Assembly (NCBI RefSeq): GCF_004343075.1
Contig: NZ_SLXP01000005.1
Span: 144,936-208,935 of the forward strand
Direction of reading: 5' to 3'
Length of the DNA stretch: 64,000 nucleotides
Source: Rhodovulum marinum
GTDB taxonomy: Bacteria; Pseudomonadota; Alphaproteobacteria; Rhodobacterales; Rhodobacteraceae
Part shown: positions 17,695 through 27,327 of the stretch, in pieces
Layout of the letters: every line of letters starts with the position of its first letter
Position numbering within the stretch: position 1 is the first letter of the stretch
Made by a program: the position numbers and the translations under genes
Notes under the pieces: generated by a model
What the model saw: the letters and a program-made list of their open reading frames with translations, nothing else
The model's database searches: none
What the model was told of the DNA's origin: nothing

Positions 17695-18273
17695 ATGCCC
17701 GAGCCGCGCCCCGAGGTGCTGGATTTCCTGCTGACCCGCCGCTCGCGCCCCGCGAAGACGCTGCGCGCCCCCGCGCCCGACCGCGACGCGCTGCGCCCGA
17801 TCCTGACGGCGGCGGCGCGCACCCCCGATCACGGCAAGCTGGAACCCTGGCGGTTCATCGTGCTGGAGCGCGGCGCGCTGGACCGGCTGGCGGGGCTGGT
17901 GCGGACCCGCGGCGCGGCGCTGGGACTGGCGGCGGAGGCGATCGACAAGGCGGCGGCGGCCTATGAGGGCAGCCCGCTGGCCGTCGCGGTGATCGCGGCG
18001 CCGAAACCGTCGGACAAGATCCCCGAGATCGAACAGCTCTACTCCGCCGGGGCGGTCTGCCTGGCGCTGGTGAACGCGGCGCTGGCGGCGGGCTGGGGGG
18101 CGAACTGGCTGTCGGGCTGGCCGTCGCATGACCGGGAATTCGTGGAAAGCGGGCTGGGCCTGTCGCCGCACGAACGGGTGGCGGGCGTGATCCATATCGG
18201 CACGGAAACGGCGGCGCCGCCCGAACGACCCCGCCCCGACCTGGACGCGATCACGACCTGGGGGACGGAATGA
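17695..18273 (+). CDS. Nitroreductase-family FMN protein
   Basis: The 192-residue protein belongs to the NAD(P)H nitroreductase family: LTRRSRPAKTL (FMN phosphate contact), AARTPDHGKLEPWRFIVL (about residues 42-59), SAGAVCLALVNAALAAGWGANWLSGW (about 118-143) and a C-terminal GVIHIGT. The compact length and PDHGKLEPWRF resemble the YdjA subgroup. AAAGGAGG precedes the ATG. The stop overlaps the next gene by 4 bases (ATGA). Confidence 0.92.
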   Translation: MPEPRPEVLDFLLTRRSRPAKTLRAPAPDRDALRPILTAAARTPDHGKLEPWRFIVLERGALDRLAGLVRTRGAALGLAAEAIDKAAAAYEGSPLAVAVIAAPKPSDKIPEIEQLYSAGAVCLALVNAALAAGWGANWLSGWPSHDREFVESGLGLSPHERVAGVIHIGTETAAPPERPRPDLDAITTWGTE

Positions 18274-18968
18274 TCTTTTCGGCCTTCCTGAAAACGCTGG
18301 GGCAACTGGGCGACCGGGCGTTCCGCAAGGTGCTGCTCCTCGGCATCGGGCTGTCGGTGCTGTTGCTGGCGGTGGTGTACGCGGCAATCTTCGTGCTGAT
18401 CGGGTGGCTGTTGCCCGACAGTTTCACCCTGCCCTGGATCGGCGAGGTGCAATGGGTGGACAACCTGATTTCGGGCGCGTCGCTGATCCTGATGCTGGTC
18501 TTGTCGATTTTCCTGATGGTGCCGGTGGCGTCGGCCTTTACCGGGCTGTTCCTGGACGACGTGGCCGAGGCGGTTGAGGCGAAGCATTATCCCCATTTGC
18601 CCAAGGTCGCGCCGATCCCGGTCTTCGACCAGATCCGCGACGCGGTCGGGTTCCTTGCCGTGGTGGTGGGCGTGAACCTGGTGGCGCTGGTGCTGTATTT
18701 CATGGTCGGCCCGCTGGCGCCGATCCTGTTCTGGGCGGTGAACGGGTTCCTGCTGGGCCGGGAATATTTCCAGATGGCGGCGATGCGGCGGCTGGGGCGC
18801 AAGGGTGCCGTGGCACTTAGGAAGCGCCACGGGCTGACGGTGTTCGTGGCGGGATTGCTGATGGCGGTGCCGCTGTCGCTGCCGCTGGTGAACCTGGTGA
18901 TCCCGATCCTGGGCGCGGCGGTGTTCACCCACCTGGTGAACCGGCTGGCCCCGCAGGGCGCGGCCTGA
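18270..18968 (+). CDS. EI24/CysZ-like membrane protein
   Basis: The 232-residue protein has about five hydrophobic segments and the EI24 pattern: FLKTLGQLGDRAFRKVLLLGIGLS at the start, a TGLFLDDVAEAVEAKHYP loop, and NGFLLGREYFQMAAMRRL near residue 150. EI24-domain proteins include the sulfate permease CysZ, but transport substrate cannot be inferred. It is coupled to the nitroreductase gene by an ATGA overlap. Confidence 0.88.
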   Translation: MIFSAFLKTLGQLGDRAFRKVLLLGIGLSVLLLAVVYAAIFVLIGWLLPDSFTLPWIGEVQWVDNLISGASLILMLVLSIFLMVPVASAFTGLFLDDVAEAVEAKHYPHLPKVAPIPVFDQIRDAVGFLAVVVGVNLVALVLYFMVGPLAPILFWAVNGFLLGREYFQMAAMRRLGRKGAVALRKRHGLTVFVAGLLMAVPLSLPLVNLVIPILGAAVFTHLVNRLAPQGAA

Positions 18969-18977
18969 GCGCGGTGC

Positions 18978-19382
18978 TCAGACCTGTTCGAGTTCGACCA
19001 GGCAGCCGTTGAAATCCTTGGGGTGCAGGAACAGCACCGGCTTGCCATGGGCGCCGATCTTGGGCTCGCCCGTGCCCAGCACGCGGGCGCCCTGTTCCTT
19101 GAGCCGGTCGCGGGCGGCCAGGATGTCGTCCACCTCGTAGCAGATATGGTGGATGCCGCCCGCGGGGTTCTTTTCGAGAAAGCCCTTGATCGGGCTGTCC
19201 TCGCCCAGCGGATACAACAGTTCGATCTTGGTGTTGGGCAGTTCGATGAACACCACCGTGACGCCGTGATCGGGTTCGTCCTGGGGCGCGCCGACCTTGG
19301 CGCCCAGCGTGGTGGCGTATTGCTCCGCGGCCGCCTTGAGGTCGGGGACGGCGATGGCGACGTGGTTCAGGCGGCCGATCAT
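18978..19382 (-). CDS. mce: Methylmalonyl-CoA epimerase
   Basis: The enzyme interconverts (R)- and (S)-methylmalonyl-CoA in propionyl-CoA use. The 134-residue VOC-fold protein shows LNHVAIAVPDLKAAAEQYATTLGA, IELPNTKIELLYPLGEDSPIKGFLEKNPAGGIHHICYEVDDI and a C-terminal VLFLHPKDFNGCLVELEQ, all close to the bacterial MCE pattern, with metal ligands His 6, Glu 52 and the GIHH and ELE residues. It converges on the EI24 gene. Confidence 0.95.
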   Translation of the reverse strand: MIGRLNHVAIAVPDLKAAAEQYATTLGAKVGAPQDEPDHGVTVVFIELPNTKIELLYPLGEDSPIKGFLEKNPAGGIHHICYEVDDILAARDRLKEQGARVLGTGEPKIGAHGKPVLFLHPKDFNGCLVELEQV

Positions 19383-19447
19383 GGGGCATTCCTTTCGGGC
19401 TGATGTCGGGGCGGTTTATCGGGCCTTGCGCCGTGGTTCGCAAGCCT

Positions 19448-20161
19448 TCAGCCAAGGGCGGGATCACTGCTGACGCGGATCGGCGCGGTCAGGTCGCCCA
19501 GGGGCACGATCTGGCGGCCCGATGCGTCGAAATTCGACGGCGCCAGCCAGCGGTCATAGGCCGATTTCAGCGCGGGCCATTCCCCGTCGATCGCGGCGAA
19601 CCAGGCGGTGTCGCGGTTGCGGCCCTTGACGACGTTCTGCTGGCGGAACACGCCCTCGTAGCTGAACCCGAAGCGCTGCGCCGCCCGGCGCGAGGCCAGG
19701 TTCAGCGCGTTGCATTTCCATTCCACCCGGCGATAGCCCGCCCCGAAGGCCCAGCCGACAAGCAGGGTCACCGCCTCGGTCGCCGCGGGCGTGCGTTGCA
19801 GCGCGGCCGAGAAACAGACATGGCCGATCTCGATCGAACCGGCCTCGGGCTGGATGCGCAGGTAGGACAGCACCCCGGCGGCGTCCTGATCGTGCGGGCG
19901 GATGGCGAAGAACACCGGGTCGGCGCCCGCGGTCACGGCGTCGATCCAGCCGGCGAAGGCGGCTTCGTCCGGGAAGGGGCCGTAGGGCAGATAGGTCCAG
20001 ATCGACGGATCGGCGGTATTGGCGCGGTGGAGCGCGGCGGCGTGGGCGTCGGCGGTCAGCGGGTCGAGCGTGACCCAGCGCCCGCGCAGCGCCTGGCGCG
20101 GCGGGCGCGGCGGCGGCACCCATCCGGGCACCTCGACGCCCAGGGGGGCGGGCTGGTCCAT
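19448..20161 (-). CDS. GNAT-family N-acetyltransferase (RimJ/RimL-like)
   Basis: The 237-residue protein carries RGRWVTLDPLTADAHAAALHR at the N-terminus, a VLSYLRIQPEAGSIEIGHVCFSAALQRTPAATEAVTLL core (acetyl-CoA region) and RVEWKCNALNLASRRAAQRFGFSYEGVFRQ, the last a strong RimJ/RimL-type signature. It probably acetylates an amine substrate; the substrate is unknown. Confidence 0.92.
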   Translation of the reverse strand: MDQPAPLGVEVPGWVPPPRPPRQALRGRWVTLDPLTADAHAAALHRANTADPSIWTYLPYGPFPDEAAFAGWIDAVTAGADPVFFAIRPHDQDAAGVLSYLRIQPEAGSIEIGHVCFSAALQRTPAATEAVTLLVGWAFGAGYRRVEWKCNALNLASRRAAQRFGFSYEGVFRQQNVVKGRNRDTAWFAAIDGEWPALKSAYDRWLAPSNFDASGRQIVPLGDLTAPIRVSSDPALG

Positions 20162-20307
20162 GCGGTCCTCCGTGCGCGACGTGCCGATCTAGCGCCAAAG
20201 CGCGGGCGGGCGAAAGACCGAAACCAACCGATTTTAGAACGCTTCCCGCCGAATTGCCGCCCCATTGCGGTGGCATCCCTGATCCGATCCAAGAGGGGAG
20301 CCAAGCC

Positions 20308-20409
20308 ATGCCGACCGACCGCCTGAAAGCCCTGTTCGACCGCGGCCTGTTCCTGGGCGGCATCGCCTCGTTCTCGGTGGCGGTGCTGGGCACGGTCTGG
20401 CCGGTGTAA
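20308..20409 (+). CDS. Predicted 33-residue small membrane protein
   Basis: ATG at 20308 to TAA at 20407-20409 gives a 33-residue peptide with a charged N-terminus (PTDRLKALFDRG) and one hydrophobic helix (LFLGGIASFSVAVLGTVW). GAGGGGAG ends seven bases upstream of the ATG, a well-placed ribosome binding site. It stands alone between the acetyltransferase and the methyltransferase. The length, ribosome binding site and helix support it; there is no functional clue. Confidence 0.6.
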   Translation: MPTDRLKALFDRGLFLGGIASFSVAVLGTVWPV

Positions 20410-20461
20410 CCGGCCCCGCGGCCCGGCGGAAAGGGTTTGTCAACGCCTGGATGTTCCACTA

Positions 20462-21139
20462 ATGTTCGTGTTGGACCATCGGGGGTTTTCCGCCAATATG
20501 TTGGATATGACAAGCTCGGCCGCACAAGACCTGCGTGAGTTCCTGGGGAATGACCGGTTCGGCACCGTTCTGGCCGACCCGCCCTGGCGATTCATCAACC
20601 GGACCGGCAAGGTCGCCCCCGAACACAAGCGGCTGTCGCGATACCCGACGCTGGAGGTCGACGATATCTGCGCCCTTCCGGTGGCCGACCACCTGGAGGA
20701 CCGGGCGCATTGTTACCTGTGGGTGCCCAACGCGCTGTTGCCGCAGGGGTTGCAGGTGCTGGCGGCCTGGGGATTCGAGTACAAGTCGAACATCGTCTGG
20801 CACAAGGTGCGCAAGGATGGCGGGTCGGACGGGCGCGGCGTGGGGTTCTATTTCCGCAACGTGACGGAATTGCTGTTGTTCGGCACGCGCGGCAAGAACG
20901 CCCGCACGCTGGCGCCCGGGCGGCGGCAGGTGAACATGCTGCAAACGCGCAAGCGCGAGCATTCGCGCAAGCCCGATGAACAATACGATCTGATCGAGGG
21001 CTGTTCCTGGGGGCCCTACCTGGAGTTGTTCGGCCGCGGCGTGCGCGAGGGCTGGACGGTCTGGGGCAACCAGGCGGATGCGGATTACAAGCCCGACTGG
21101 AAGACCTACGCCTATAATTCGGGAATGGCGGCGGAATAG
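20462..21139 (+). CDS. MT-A70 family DNA adenine methyltransferase
   Basis: The 225-residue protein contains the catalytic DPPW motif (FGTVLADPPWRF, about residues 33-44), YLWVPNALLPQGLQVLAAWGFEYKSNIVWHK and a FRNVTELLLFGTRG segment, matching MT-A70-type N6-adenine methyltransferases including beta-class DNA methylases such as M.MunI. Its stop is flush with the stop of a convergent endonuclease gene, which makes it the likely protective methylase of a restriction-modification pair. No clear Shine-Dalgarno precedes 20462; an ATG at 20498 is an alternative start. Confidence 0.9.
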   Translation: MFVLDHRGFSANMLDMTSSAAQDLREFLGNDRFGTVLADPPWRFINRTGKVAPEHKRLSRYPTLEVDDICALPVADHLEDRAHCYLWVPNALLPQGLQVLAAWGFEYKSNIVWHKVRKDGGSDGRGVGFYFRNVTELLLFGTRGKNARTLAPGRRQVNMLQTRKREHSRKPDEQYDLIEGCSWGPYLELFGRGVREGWTVWGNQADADYKPDWKTYAYNSGMAAE

Positions 21140-21871
21140 TCAGTCGACCAGAACGCGGTCGGGCAACCCCAGCAGCAACAGCGGACAGGGATTGCCGACG
21201 CCCCGGTCCAGCCGCGCCACCAGCTTGTCCCAATGGGTGGTGGCCTGGCCGAACTTGCTGGAGACGAAATTGCGGGTGAACGCCTCGGCGAAGGGCAGGC
21301 CCTGGGCAACCAGCCGGGCGACCGCCTTGCGCTGGGCGGCGGTGCGTTCGGCGATGCCGTAACGGGCAAGGTCGGCCTCGCAGGCCACGCCATCGGCGGC
21401 AAGGCGTGCGGCGATGCGCGCGCGGAACGCCGCCTGCATGGTGGCGCCGCGGGTGACGATCACGCCGACGCTGAGGGCCGATTGGGCGTGCAGGCGCTGG
21501 AAATTCTCAAGGTCGCGGTCGTAGAACGGATCCTTGTTGTTCCACTCGATTTCGAGGGCGAGCGTGCCGGCCGGGGCGCGGCGGACATGGTCGATCTCGT
21601 GGCTGATGCCTTCGCGTTCGACGCCGTCGACGATGGTCTGGACGTGGAAGACATGTTTCGGCCAGCCCGCCTCGGCCAGGGATTTGCGCAGCCGCTGGGT
21701 AAAGCGCGCCTCGCCGCCGCCGCCCCCGATGATCTCGGGGATGGCGATGCGGAACTCGGCCAGCACGGAGACGAGTTCGCCGAGTTCCGCGGGAAAATCC
21801 TGGGTCAGGATGGCCAGCGCGTGGTTCTTGGCCCGCACATCGTATCCCAGATCCTCCAGCGGACGGAGCAT
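21140..21871 (-). CDS. BglII/BstYI-family type II restriction endonuclease
   Basis: The 243-residue protein contains EGISHEIDHVRRAPAGTLALEIEWNNKDPFYDRDLENFQRL (about residues 107-147; shown in parts, ID followed by LEIEWNNKD-F-RDL), the pattern of BglII/BstYI-type PD-(D/E)XK enzymes where D and E-x-N/E residues bind Mg2+. A Gly-rich IIGGGGGEARFTQRLR block and GVIVTRG strand also fit. It begins with a TGATG overlap on the aspS stop and ends tail-to-tail with the MT-A70 gene. Recognition site cannot be read from sequence; relatives cut AGATCT or RGATCY. Confidence 0.85.
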   Translation of the reverse strand: MLRPLEDLGYDVRAKNHALAILTQDFPAELGELVSVLAEFRIAIPEIIGGGGGEARFTQRLRKSLAEAGWPKHVFHVQTIVDGVEREGISHEIDHVRRAPAGTLALEIEWNNKDPFYDRDLENFQRLHAQSALSVGVIVTRGATMQAAFRARIAARLAADGVACEADLARYGIAERTAAQRKAVARLVAQGLPFAEAFTRNFVSSKFGQATTHWDKLVARLDRGVGNPCPLLLLGLPDRVLVD

Positions 21872-23649
21872 CACTCCTCCGGCGGCAGCACCCGCAGGCG
21901 CAATTCGCGCAATTGTTCGTTGGTGGGCAGCGTGGGGGCGCCCATCATCAGGTCTTCGGCGCGCTGGTTCATCGGGAACATGATGACCTCGCGGATGTTC
22001 TGCTGGTCGGCCAACAGCATCACGATGCGGTCGATGCCCGCCGCGCAACCGCCGTGGGGCGGCGCGCCGAAGCGGAAGGCGTTGACCAGGCTGGGGAACC
22101 GGGCGCGCACCTCGTCCTCGGTGTAACCGGCCAGGCTGAACGCCTTGAACATGGTGTCGAGGCGGTGGTTGCGGATCGCGCCCGAGATCAGTTCGTAGCC
22201 GTTGCACGCGAGGTCATACTGGTAGCCCAGAACCTGAAGCGGGTCGCCCTCCAGCGCTTCCATGCCGCCTTGGGGCATGGAGAACGGGTTGTGGGAAAAG
22301 TCGATCGCGCCGGTTTCGTCGTCCTTTTCGTACATCGGGAAATCGACGATCCAGCAAAAGGCGAAGCGGTCCTTTTCGGTCAGGCCCAGTTCCTCGCCGA
22401 TGACGTTGCGGGCACGCCCCGCGACGGATTCGAAGGCGGCGGGCTTGCCGCCAAGGAAGAACGCGGCGTCGCCCTTACCAAGGCCCAGTTGCTGGCGGAT
22501 CGCCTCGGTGCGTTCGGGGCCGATGTTCTTGGCCAGCGGGCCGGCGGCCTCCATCCCGTTTTCACCGTCGCGCCAGAAGATGTAGCCCATTCCCGGCAGG
22601 CCCTCTTTCTGGGCGAAGCTGTTCATGCGGTCGCAGAACTTGCGCGAGCCGCCGGTGGGGGCGGGAATGGCGCGGATCTCGGTGCCGTCCTGTTCCAGGA
22701 GCTTGGCGAAGATGGCGAAGCCCGAGCCCCGGAAATGGTCGGACACATCCTGCATCTTGATCGGGTTGCGCAAGTCGGGCTTGTCGGTGCCGTACCAGCG
22801 GGCGGCGTCGGCATAGCTGATCTGGGGCCAGTGCTTGTCGACCTTGTGGCCGCCGCCGAACTCCTCGAACACGCCTTCGATCACCGGCTGGATCGTGTCG
22901 AACACGTCCTGCTGGGTGGCAAAGCTCATTTCCATGTCGAGCTGGTAGAAATCGGTGGGCGAGCGGTCGGCGCGGGGGTCTTCGTCGCGGAAGCAGGGCG
23001 CAATCTGGAAATAGCGGTCGAAGCCCGAGACCATGATCAGCTGCTTGAAGATTTGCGGGGCCTGCGGCAGCGCGTAGAAGCGGCCCGGATGCAGGCGCGA
23101 GGGCACGAGGAAGTCGCGCGCGCCCTCGGGCGAGGAGGCGGTGATGATCGGGGTCTGGTATTCGCGGAACCCCTTGTCCCACATGCGGCGGCGGATGCTG
23201 GCCACCACGTCGGAGCGCAGTTTCATGTTGTCCTGCATCGCCTCGCGCCGCAGGTCGAGGTAGCGATAGCGCAGGCGCGTTTCCTCGGGGTATTCCTGGT
23301 CGCCGAACACCATCAGCGGCAGTTCCTCGGCCGATCCCAGAACCTCGATGTCGCGGATATAGACCTCGATCTCGCCGGTGGGCAGTTTCGGGTTGATGAG
23401 CGATTCCGCGCGGGCCTTCACCTCGCCGTCGATGCGGATGCACCATTCGCTGCGGACCTTTTCGACCTCGGCGAAGACGGGGCTGTCGGGGTCGGCCAGC
23501 ACCTGGGTGATGCCGTAATGGTCGCGCAGGTCGATGAACAGCACGCCCCCGTGGTCGCGGACGCGGTGCACCCAGCCCGACAGGCGGACGGTTTCGCCCA
23601 CATCGGCTTTGGTCAGGTCGGCGCAGGTATGGCTGCGGAAGGGATGCAT
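21871..23649 (-). CDS. aspS: Aspartyl-tRNA synthetase
   Basis: The 592-residue class II synthetase charges tRNA-Asp (possibly also tRNA-Asn in a non-discriminating form). It has the N-terminal OB-fold anticodon domain ([26 protein letters not shown]), motif 2 ([24 protein letters not shown] in parts), the bacterial GAD insertion domain, and motif 3 [15 protein letters not shown] near the C-terminus. Its TGA overlaps the ATG of the endonuclease gene, so the two may share a transcript. Confidence 0.97.
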   Translation of the reverse strand: MHPFRSHTCADLTKADVGETVRLSGWVHRVRDHGGVLFIDLRDHYGITQVLADPDSPVFAEVEKVRSEWCIRIDGEVKARAESLINPKLPTGEIEVYIRDIEVLGSAEELPLMVFGDQEYPEETRLRYRYLDLRREAMQDNMKLRSDVVASIRRRMWDKGFREYQTPIITASSPEGARDFLVPSRLHPGRFYALPQAPQIFKQLIMVSGFDRYFQIAPCFRDEDPRADRSPTDFYQLDMEMSFATQQDVFDTIQPVIEGVFEEFGGGHKVDKHWPQISYADAARWYGTDKPDLRNPIKMQDVSDHFRGSGFAIFAKLLEQDGTEIRAIPAPTGGSRKFCDRMNSFAQKEGLPGMGYIFWRDGENGMEAAGPLAKNIGPERTEAIRQQLGLGKGDAAFFLGGKPAAFESVAGRARNVIGEELGLTEKDRFAFCWIVDFPMYEKDDETGAIDFSHNPFSMPQGGMEALEGDPLQVLGYQYDLACNGYELISGAIRNHRLDTMFKAFSLAGYTEDEVRARFPSLVNAFRFGAPPHGGCAAGIDRIVMLLADQQNIREVIMFPMNQRAEDLMMGAPTLPTNEQLRELRLRVLPPEE

Positions 23650-23807
23650 GGCGCTTGTCCTTCAGGCTTGCGGCGGGTCCGCGCCGATACACCCTTGATG
23701 CGGCGCGAAGTCAAGGGAGGCGGCGGGGCAATTTGGGGGATCGCGGGTTTTAAGGTATGTTAACGCGCGAGGCGGGGCACAGGCATTGCAGACAGGTGGG
23801 GTTTGCG

Positions 23808-25034
23808 ATGTGGCAACAACTCTTGGACAGGATGCTGTCGCGGTTCATGCGCGAGGGCGAATTGGGGGTGGATTTCCCGGACGGCACGTCCCGGCGGTAC
23901 GGGCCGGGCGGCGGGGATGCGGTGCGGATCGCGATTGCCGATGCGGCGACGGTTCGCGCGCTGTGCCTGAACCCGGACATGGGGCTGGGCGAGGGATACA
24001 TGGAGGGGCGGATCACGGTCGAGGGGGACCGGCTGCACGCGTTGATGGTGCTGCTGTTGCGCAACCGGCGGCGGGCGGGATTGCCCGGCTGGGTGCGGGC
24101 GGCCACCGGGGCGCGCAACCGGCTGGCGGCCTGGGTGGCGCGCAACACGCCGGAACGCGCGCGGGCGAACGTGGCGCATCATTATGATCTGTCGAACGAA
24201 TTCTACGGGCTGTTCCTGGATTCCGACCTGCAATACAGCTGTGCCTATTTCCCGCGGCCGGGCCTGAGCCTGGAGGAAGCGCAGGCCGCGAAAAAGGCGC
24301 ATATCGCAGCCAAGCTGCGGCTTGAGCGGGGTTTGCACGTGCTGGATATCGGCTGCGGCTGGGGCGGGATGGCGATCACGCTGGCGCGCGATTACGGGGT
24401 GCGGGTGACCGGCGTGACGCTGTCGAAGAACCAGCTGGCGCTGGCGCAGGAGCGCGTCGCGGCGGCGGGGCTGGGTGACCGGGTCGCGTTGCGCCTGGTG
24501 GATTACCGCCGGCTGACGGGGCCGTTCGACCGGATCGTCAGCGTGGGCATGTTCGAACATGTCGGCAGCGCCCATTACGACGAATATTTCGGCCAGTTGG
24601 AACGGTTGCTGACCGATGATGGCGTGGCGCTGATCCACACGATCGGGCGGGTGCAGGGCGCGGCGATGCGGGCGGGCTGGATGCAGAAATACATCTTTCC
24701 GGGCGGATACGTGCCGACGCTGTCGGATGTCGCGCGGCCCGTCGAGCGGACGGGGATGTGGCTGACCGACCTGGAGATTTGGCGGCTGCATTACGCGACA
24801 ACGCTGGCGGAATGGCGCGCGCGGTTCGAGGCGCGGCTGGACCGGGTGCGCGCGATGTATGACGAACGGTTCGTGCGGATGTGGCGGTATTACCTGGTGG
24901 CCTGCCAGGCGACCTTCGAGGTCGACCGGCAATGCGTGTTCCAGATGCAGTTCGCGAAACGGGCCGACGCGGTGCCGCTGGCGCGCGATTACATGGTGCA
25001 GGCGGCGGCGCGCGCACGGCACGCCGCCGAATAG
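23808..25034 (+). CDS. cfa: Cyclopropane-fatty-acyl-phospholipid synthase (SAM-dependent)
   Basis: The 408-residue protein matches the CFA synthase family: NVAHHYDLSNEFYGLFLDSDLQYSCAYF (substrate region), the SAM-binding LDIGCGWGGMAITLARDYGVRVTGVTLS (in parts, motif GCGWGG), FDRIVSVGMFEHVG and GGYVPTLSD. Such enzymes methylate or cyclopropanate unsaturated acyl chains of membrane phospholipids, using the products of the fabA/fabB path at 58 kb. The ATG at 23808 was chosen for GGTGGGG upstream. Confidence 0.93.
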   Translation: MWQQLLDRMLSRFMREGELGVDFPDGTSRRYGPGGGDAVRIAIADAATVRALCLNPDMGLGEGYMEGRITVEGDRLHALMVLLLRNRRRAGLPGWVRAATGARNRLAAWVARNTPERARANVAHHYDLSNEFYGLFLDSDLQYSCAYFPRPGLSLEEAQAAKKAHIAAKLRLERGLHVLDIGCGWGGMAITLARDYGVRVTGVTLSKNQLALAQERVAAAGLGDRVALRLVDYRRLTGPFDRIVSVGMFEHVGSAHYDEYFGQLERLLTDDGVALIHTIGRVQGAAMRAGWMQKYIFPGGYVPTLSDVARPVERTGMWLTDLEIWRLHYATTLAEWRARFEARLDRVRAMYDERFVRMWRYYLVACQATFEVDRQCVFQMQFAKRADAVPLARDYMVQAAARARHAAE

Positions 25035-25035
25035 C

Positions 25036-25632
25036 TCAGCCGCGGGAAATCTCGAACCGGCAGACCGATGCGCCGGAGGCGGTGCATTTCGTCTCGCGCG
25101 TGCGCAGGCGGCGGTCGACGAGGGTCTGGAACAGCCGGTCGAACACGGCCTCGTGCCAGCCGCAGATCGGGTGCGGCGCGCTTTCGCCGCGGATCAGCGG
25201 GTTGTCGGTGAGTTCGAAGACCAGCGGCCGGGTCGAGATGACGCGGAATTCGCCCGATCCGGCGAAGGTCCAGCTGTGTTTCGCGATGGCCTTGGCGAGG
25301 ATCGGGGCCGCCAGCACCGGGGGCAGCGCCTTGAGCACCTTTTGCGCAAGCGCCGGGATGCGGTGGGCGAGGATATAGTCCCCGGTGCGCGCGCCCGCCT
25401 CGCGCAGGAGGTCGGGCGCGCGTCCGGGCAGGCGGCGGCGCAGGGCGCGATGCATGGCGGCGGCCGGTCCCTCGTCCATAAGGCCGGTGTCCGACGGGGG
25501 TTCGGCAAGGCCCGCCGCCTCTAGCATCTCGTCGCGGAGCGCCGCCCCGCCCGCCGTCTCCAGCACAGGGAGAAGCTGGAGCACGGCATTCGGTCCGATC
25601 CGGCCCGCGTGGCCGGACAGGGTGTCTTTCAT
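25036..25632 (-). CDS. bchJ: Bacteriochlorophyll biosynthesis protein BchJ (V4R domain)
   Basis: The 198-residue protein has a C-terminal V4R-like domain: SWTFAGSGEFRVISTRPLVFELTDNP, GWHEAVFDRLFQTLVDRRL and the cysteine-bearing ETKCTASGASVCRFEI. BchJ was first assigned to 8-vinyl reduction; later work gives that step to BciA/BciB/BchX-Y-Z, and BchJ is thought to aid substrate delivery. Its ATG overlaps the bchE stop (TGATG), the usual bchEJ coupling. Confidence 0.92.
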   Translation of the reverse strand: MKDTLSGHAGRIGPNAVLQLLPVLETAGGAALRDEMLEAAGLAEPPSDTGLMDEGPAAAMHRALRRRLPGRAPDLLREAGARTGDYILAHRIPALAQKVLKALPPVLAAPILAKAIAKHSWTFAGSGEFRVISTRPLVFELTDNPLIRGESAPHPICGWHEAVFDRLFQTLVDRRLRTRETKCTASGASVCRFEISRG

Positions 25633-27284
25633 CAGGCGTCTTCCATCTGCTGGTCGCCGCCGCCGCAGACCTTGGCCTCGGCCGCCTGTTTCGCCGCCGC
25701 GCCCTCAACCGGCATCTTGAAGCTGGCATCCTTGGACTTGCGCTTGGCCGCGGCCTGTGCGGCCTTGTCGGCGTTCGACACCCAGTCGTCGATCTGCGCC
25801 TGGGCGGGCTGGCGGGTCATGTCGAATTCGAACTTGACCTTGTCCTTGGACTGCGGGCCCCAGTAGTTGTTCTTGCCAAGGTCATAGAACGAGCGCTGCA
25901 CGCCGGCCTTGAGGAATGCCTTGAGGCAGCCCAGCAGGTAGCGCCGGCGGAACCCGGTGCCGCGCCACGGGTAGTGGAACAGCGCCTTGCGCATGTAGAA
26001 CCGGCGGTAGTTGTTCATCACCCGGTCCAAAAGCTCGGCACGGTCCATCGCCTCGGGCTTCATGATCGGGTTCACGAAGTTGTAGCGCGAGTAGTCGAAG
26101 ACCTCGACCTTGTTGTGCAGTTCCTGGAACAGCGGCGTGAACGGCCAGGGGGTATACATCGCCCAGTTGGCGAGATCCGGCTGCCAGTCCCAGCACAGCT
26201 GGAAGGTTTCTTCCAGCGTCTCGGGGGTTTCGTTGTCGAGCCCCACGATGAACTGCGCCTCGGTCAGGATGTCAGCGTCGCGCAGCAACTGGATCGCGCG
26301 CTTGTTGTCCTCGACGCGGGTTTCCTTGTTGAACTGGTCAAGCTTCAGCTGCGCCGCGGCCTCGGTGCCGAGGCTGATGTGGACCAGGCCCGCCTTGCGG
26401 TAGAAGGGCAGCAATTCCTCGTCGCGCAGGATGTCGGTCACGCGGGTGTTGATGCCCCATTTCACCTTGTCGGGCAGGCCGCGGTCGATCAGTTCCTGGC
26501 AGAAGGCGATGAACTTCTTGCGGTTGATAGTCGGTTCCTCGTCGGCGAGGATGAAGAAGCCGACGCCGTGCCGTTCCACCAGGTCCTCGATCTCGTCGAC
26601 GACGAGTTTCGGGTCGCGGATGCGGTAGTCGCGCCAGAATTTCCACTGCGAGCAGAACGAGCAGGTGAACGGGCAGCCGCGGGCCATGTTGGGGATGGCC
26701 ACCTTGCAGTTCAGCGGGATGTAGATGTACTTGTCCCAGTCGAGGATGTCCCAGTCGGGTTTCAGCGCGTCGATGTTCTTGATCGTCGGCGCGGCGGGGG
26801 TGGCGACGATTTCCTCGCCATCCAGGAAGGCCAGACCCTTGATGTCGCGGCGGCATTCCGGCCAGCGCTTGTCGCGGATCGCGTTCATCAGCTCGACGAC
26901 GATCTCTTCGCCCTCGCCGCGCACGATCACGTCGACCCAGGGGGCCTCGGACAGGACCTGCTTGAACATGAAGGTGGCGTGGATGCCGCCCAGGACACGC
27001 ACCGCGTTCGGCACCACTTCCTTGGCGATTTCCAGGAGCCGTTCGGCGGCGTAGATCGACGGCGTGATCGAGGTGGTGGCGACCACGTCGGGTTTCAGGT
27101 CCTTCAGCTGGGCGCGGACGTCATCCTCGGACAGGTTGTGCGTCATCGCGTCGATGAAGGTGATGTCGTCATATCCCGCAATCCGCAGCGAGCCCGTGAG
27201 ATAGGCCACCCAGGCCGGCGGCCAGTTGCCCGCGATCTCGGCGCCACCGGACTTGTAGTTGGGATGCAAAAAGACAATGCGCAT
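25632..27284 (-). CDS. bchE: Anaerobic Mg-protoporphyrin IX monomethyl ester cyclase BchE
   Basis: BchE forms the isocyclic ring of bacteriochlorophyll without O2, using cobalamin and radical SAM chemistry. The 550-residue protein has an N-terminal B12-binding-like domain ([27 protein letters not shown]), the radical-SAM CxxxCxxC in [17 protein letters not shown] (about residues 200-216), and a C-terminal region rich in Tyr/Trp ([19 protein letters not shown]). The ATG at 27282-27284 follows GGGGAG. FnrL- and PpsR-like sites lie upstream. It is the first gene of bchEJ. Confidence 0.97.
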   Translation of the reverse strand: MRIVFLHPNYKSGGAEIAGNWPPAWVAYLTGSLRIAGYDDITFIDAMTHNLSEDDVRAQLKDLKPDVVATTSITPSIYAAERLLEIAKEVVPNAVRVLGGIHATFMFKQVLSEAPWVDVIVRGEGEEIVVELMNAIRDKRWPECRRDIKGLAFLDGEEIVATPAAPTIKNIDALKPDWDILDWDKYIYIPLNCKVAIPNMARGCPFTCSFCSQWKFWRDYRIRDPKLVVDEIEDLVERHGVGFFILADEEPTINRKKFIAFCQELIDRGLPDKVKWGINTRVTDILRDEELLPFYRKAGLVHISLGTEAAAQLKLDQFNKETRVEDNKRAIQLLRDADILTEAQFIVGLDNETPETLEETFQLCWDWQPDLANWAMYTPWPFTPLFQELHNKVEVFDYSRYNFVNPIMKPEAMDRAELLDRVMNNYRRFYMRKALFHYPWRGTGFRRRYLLGCLKAFLKAGVQRSFYDLGKNNYWGPQSKDKVKFEFDMTRQPAQAQIDDWVSNADKAAQAAAKRKSKDASFKMPVEGAAAKQAAEAKVCGGGDQQMEDA

Positions 27285-27327
27285 GGATCGACTCCCCGTG
27301 TTTCGCGAGACAACATGACACAACCTC

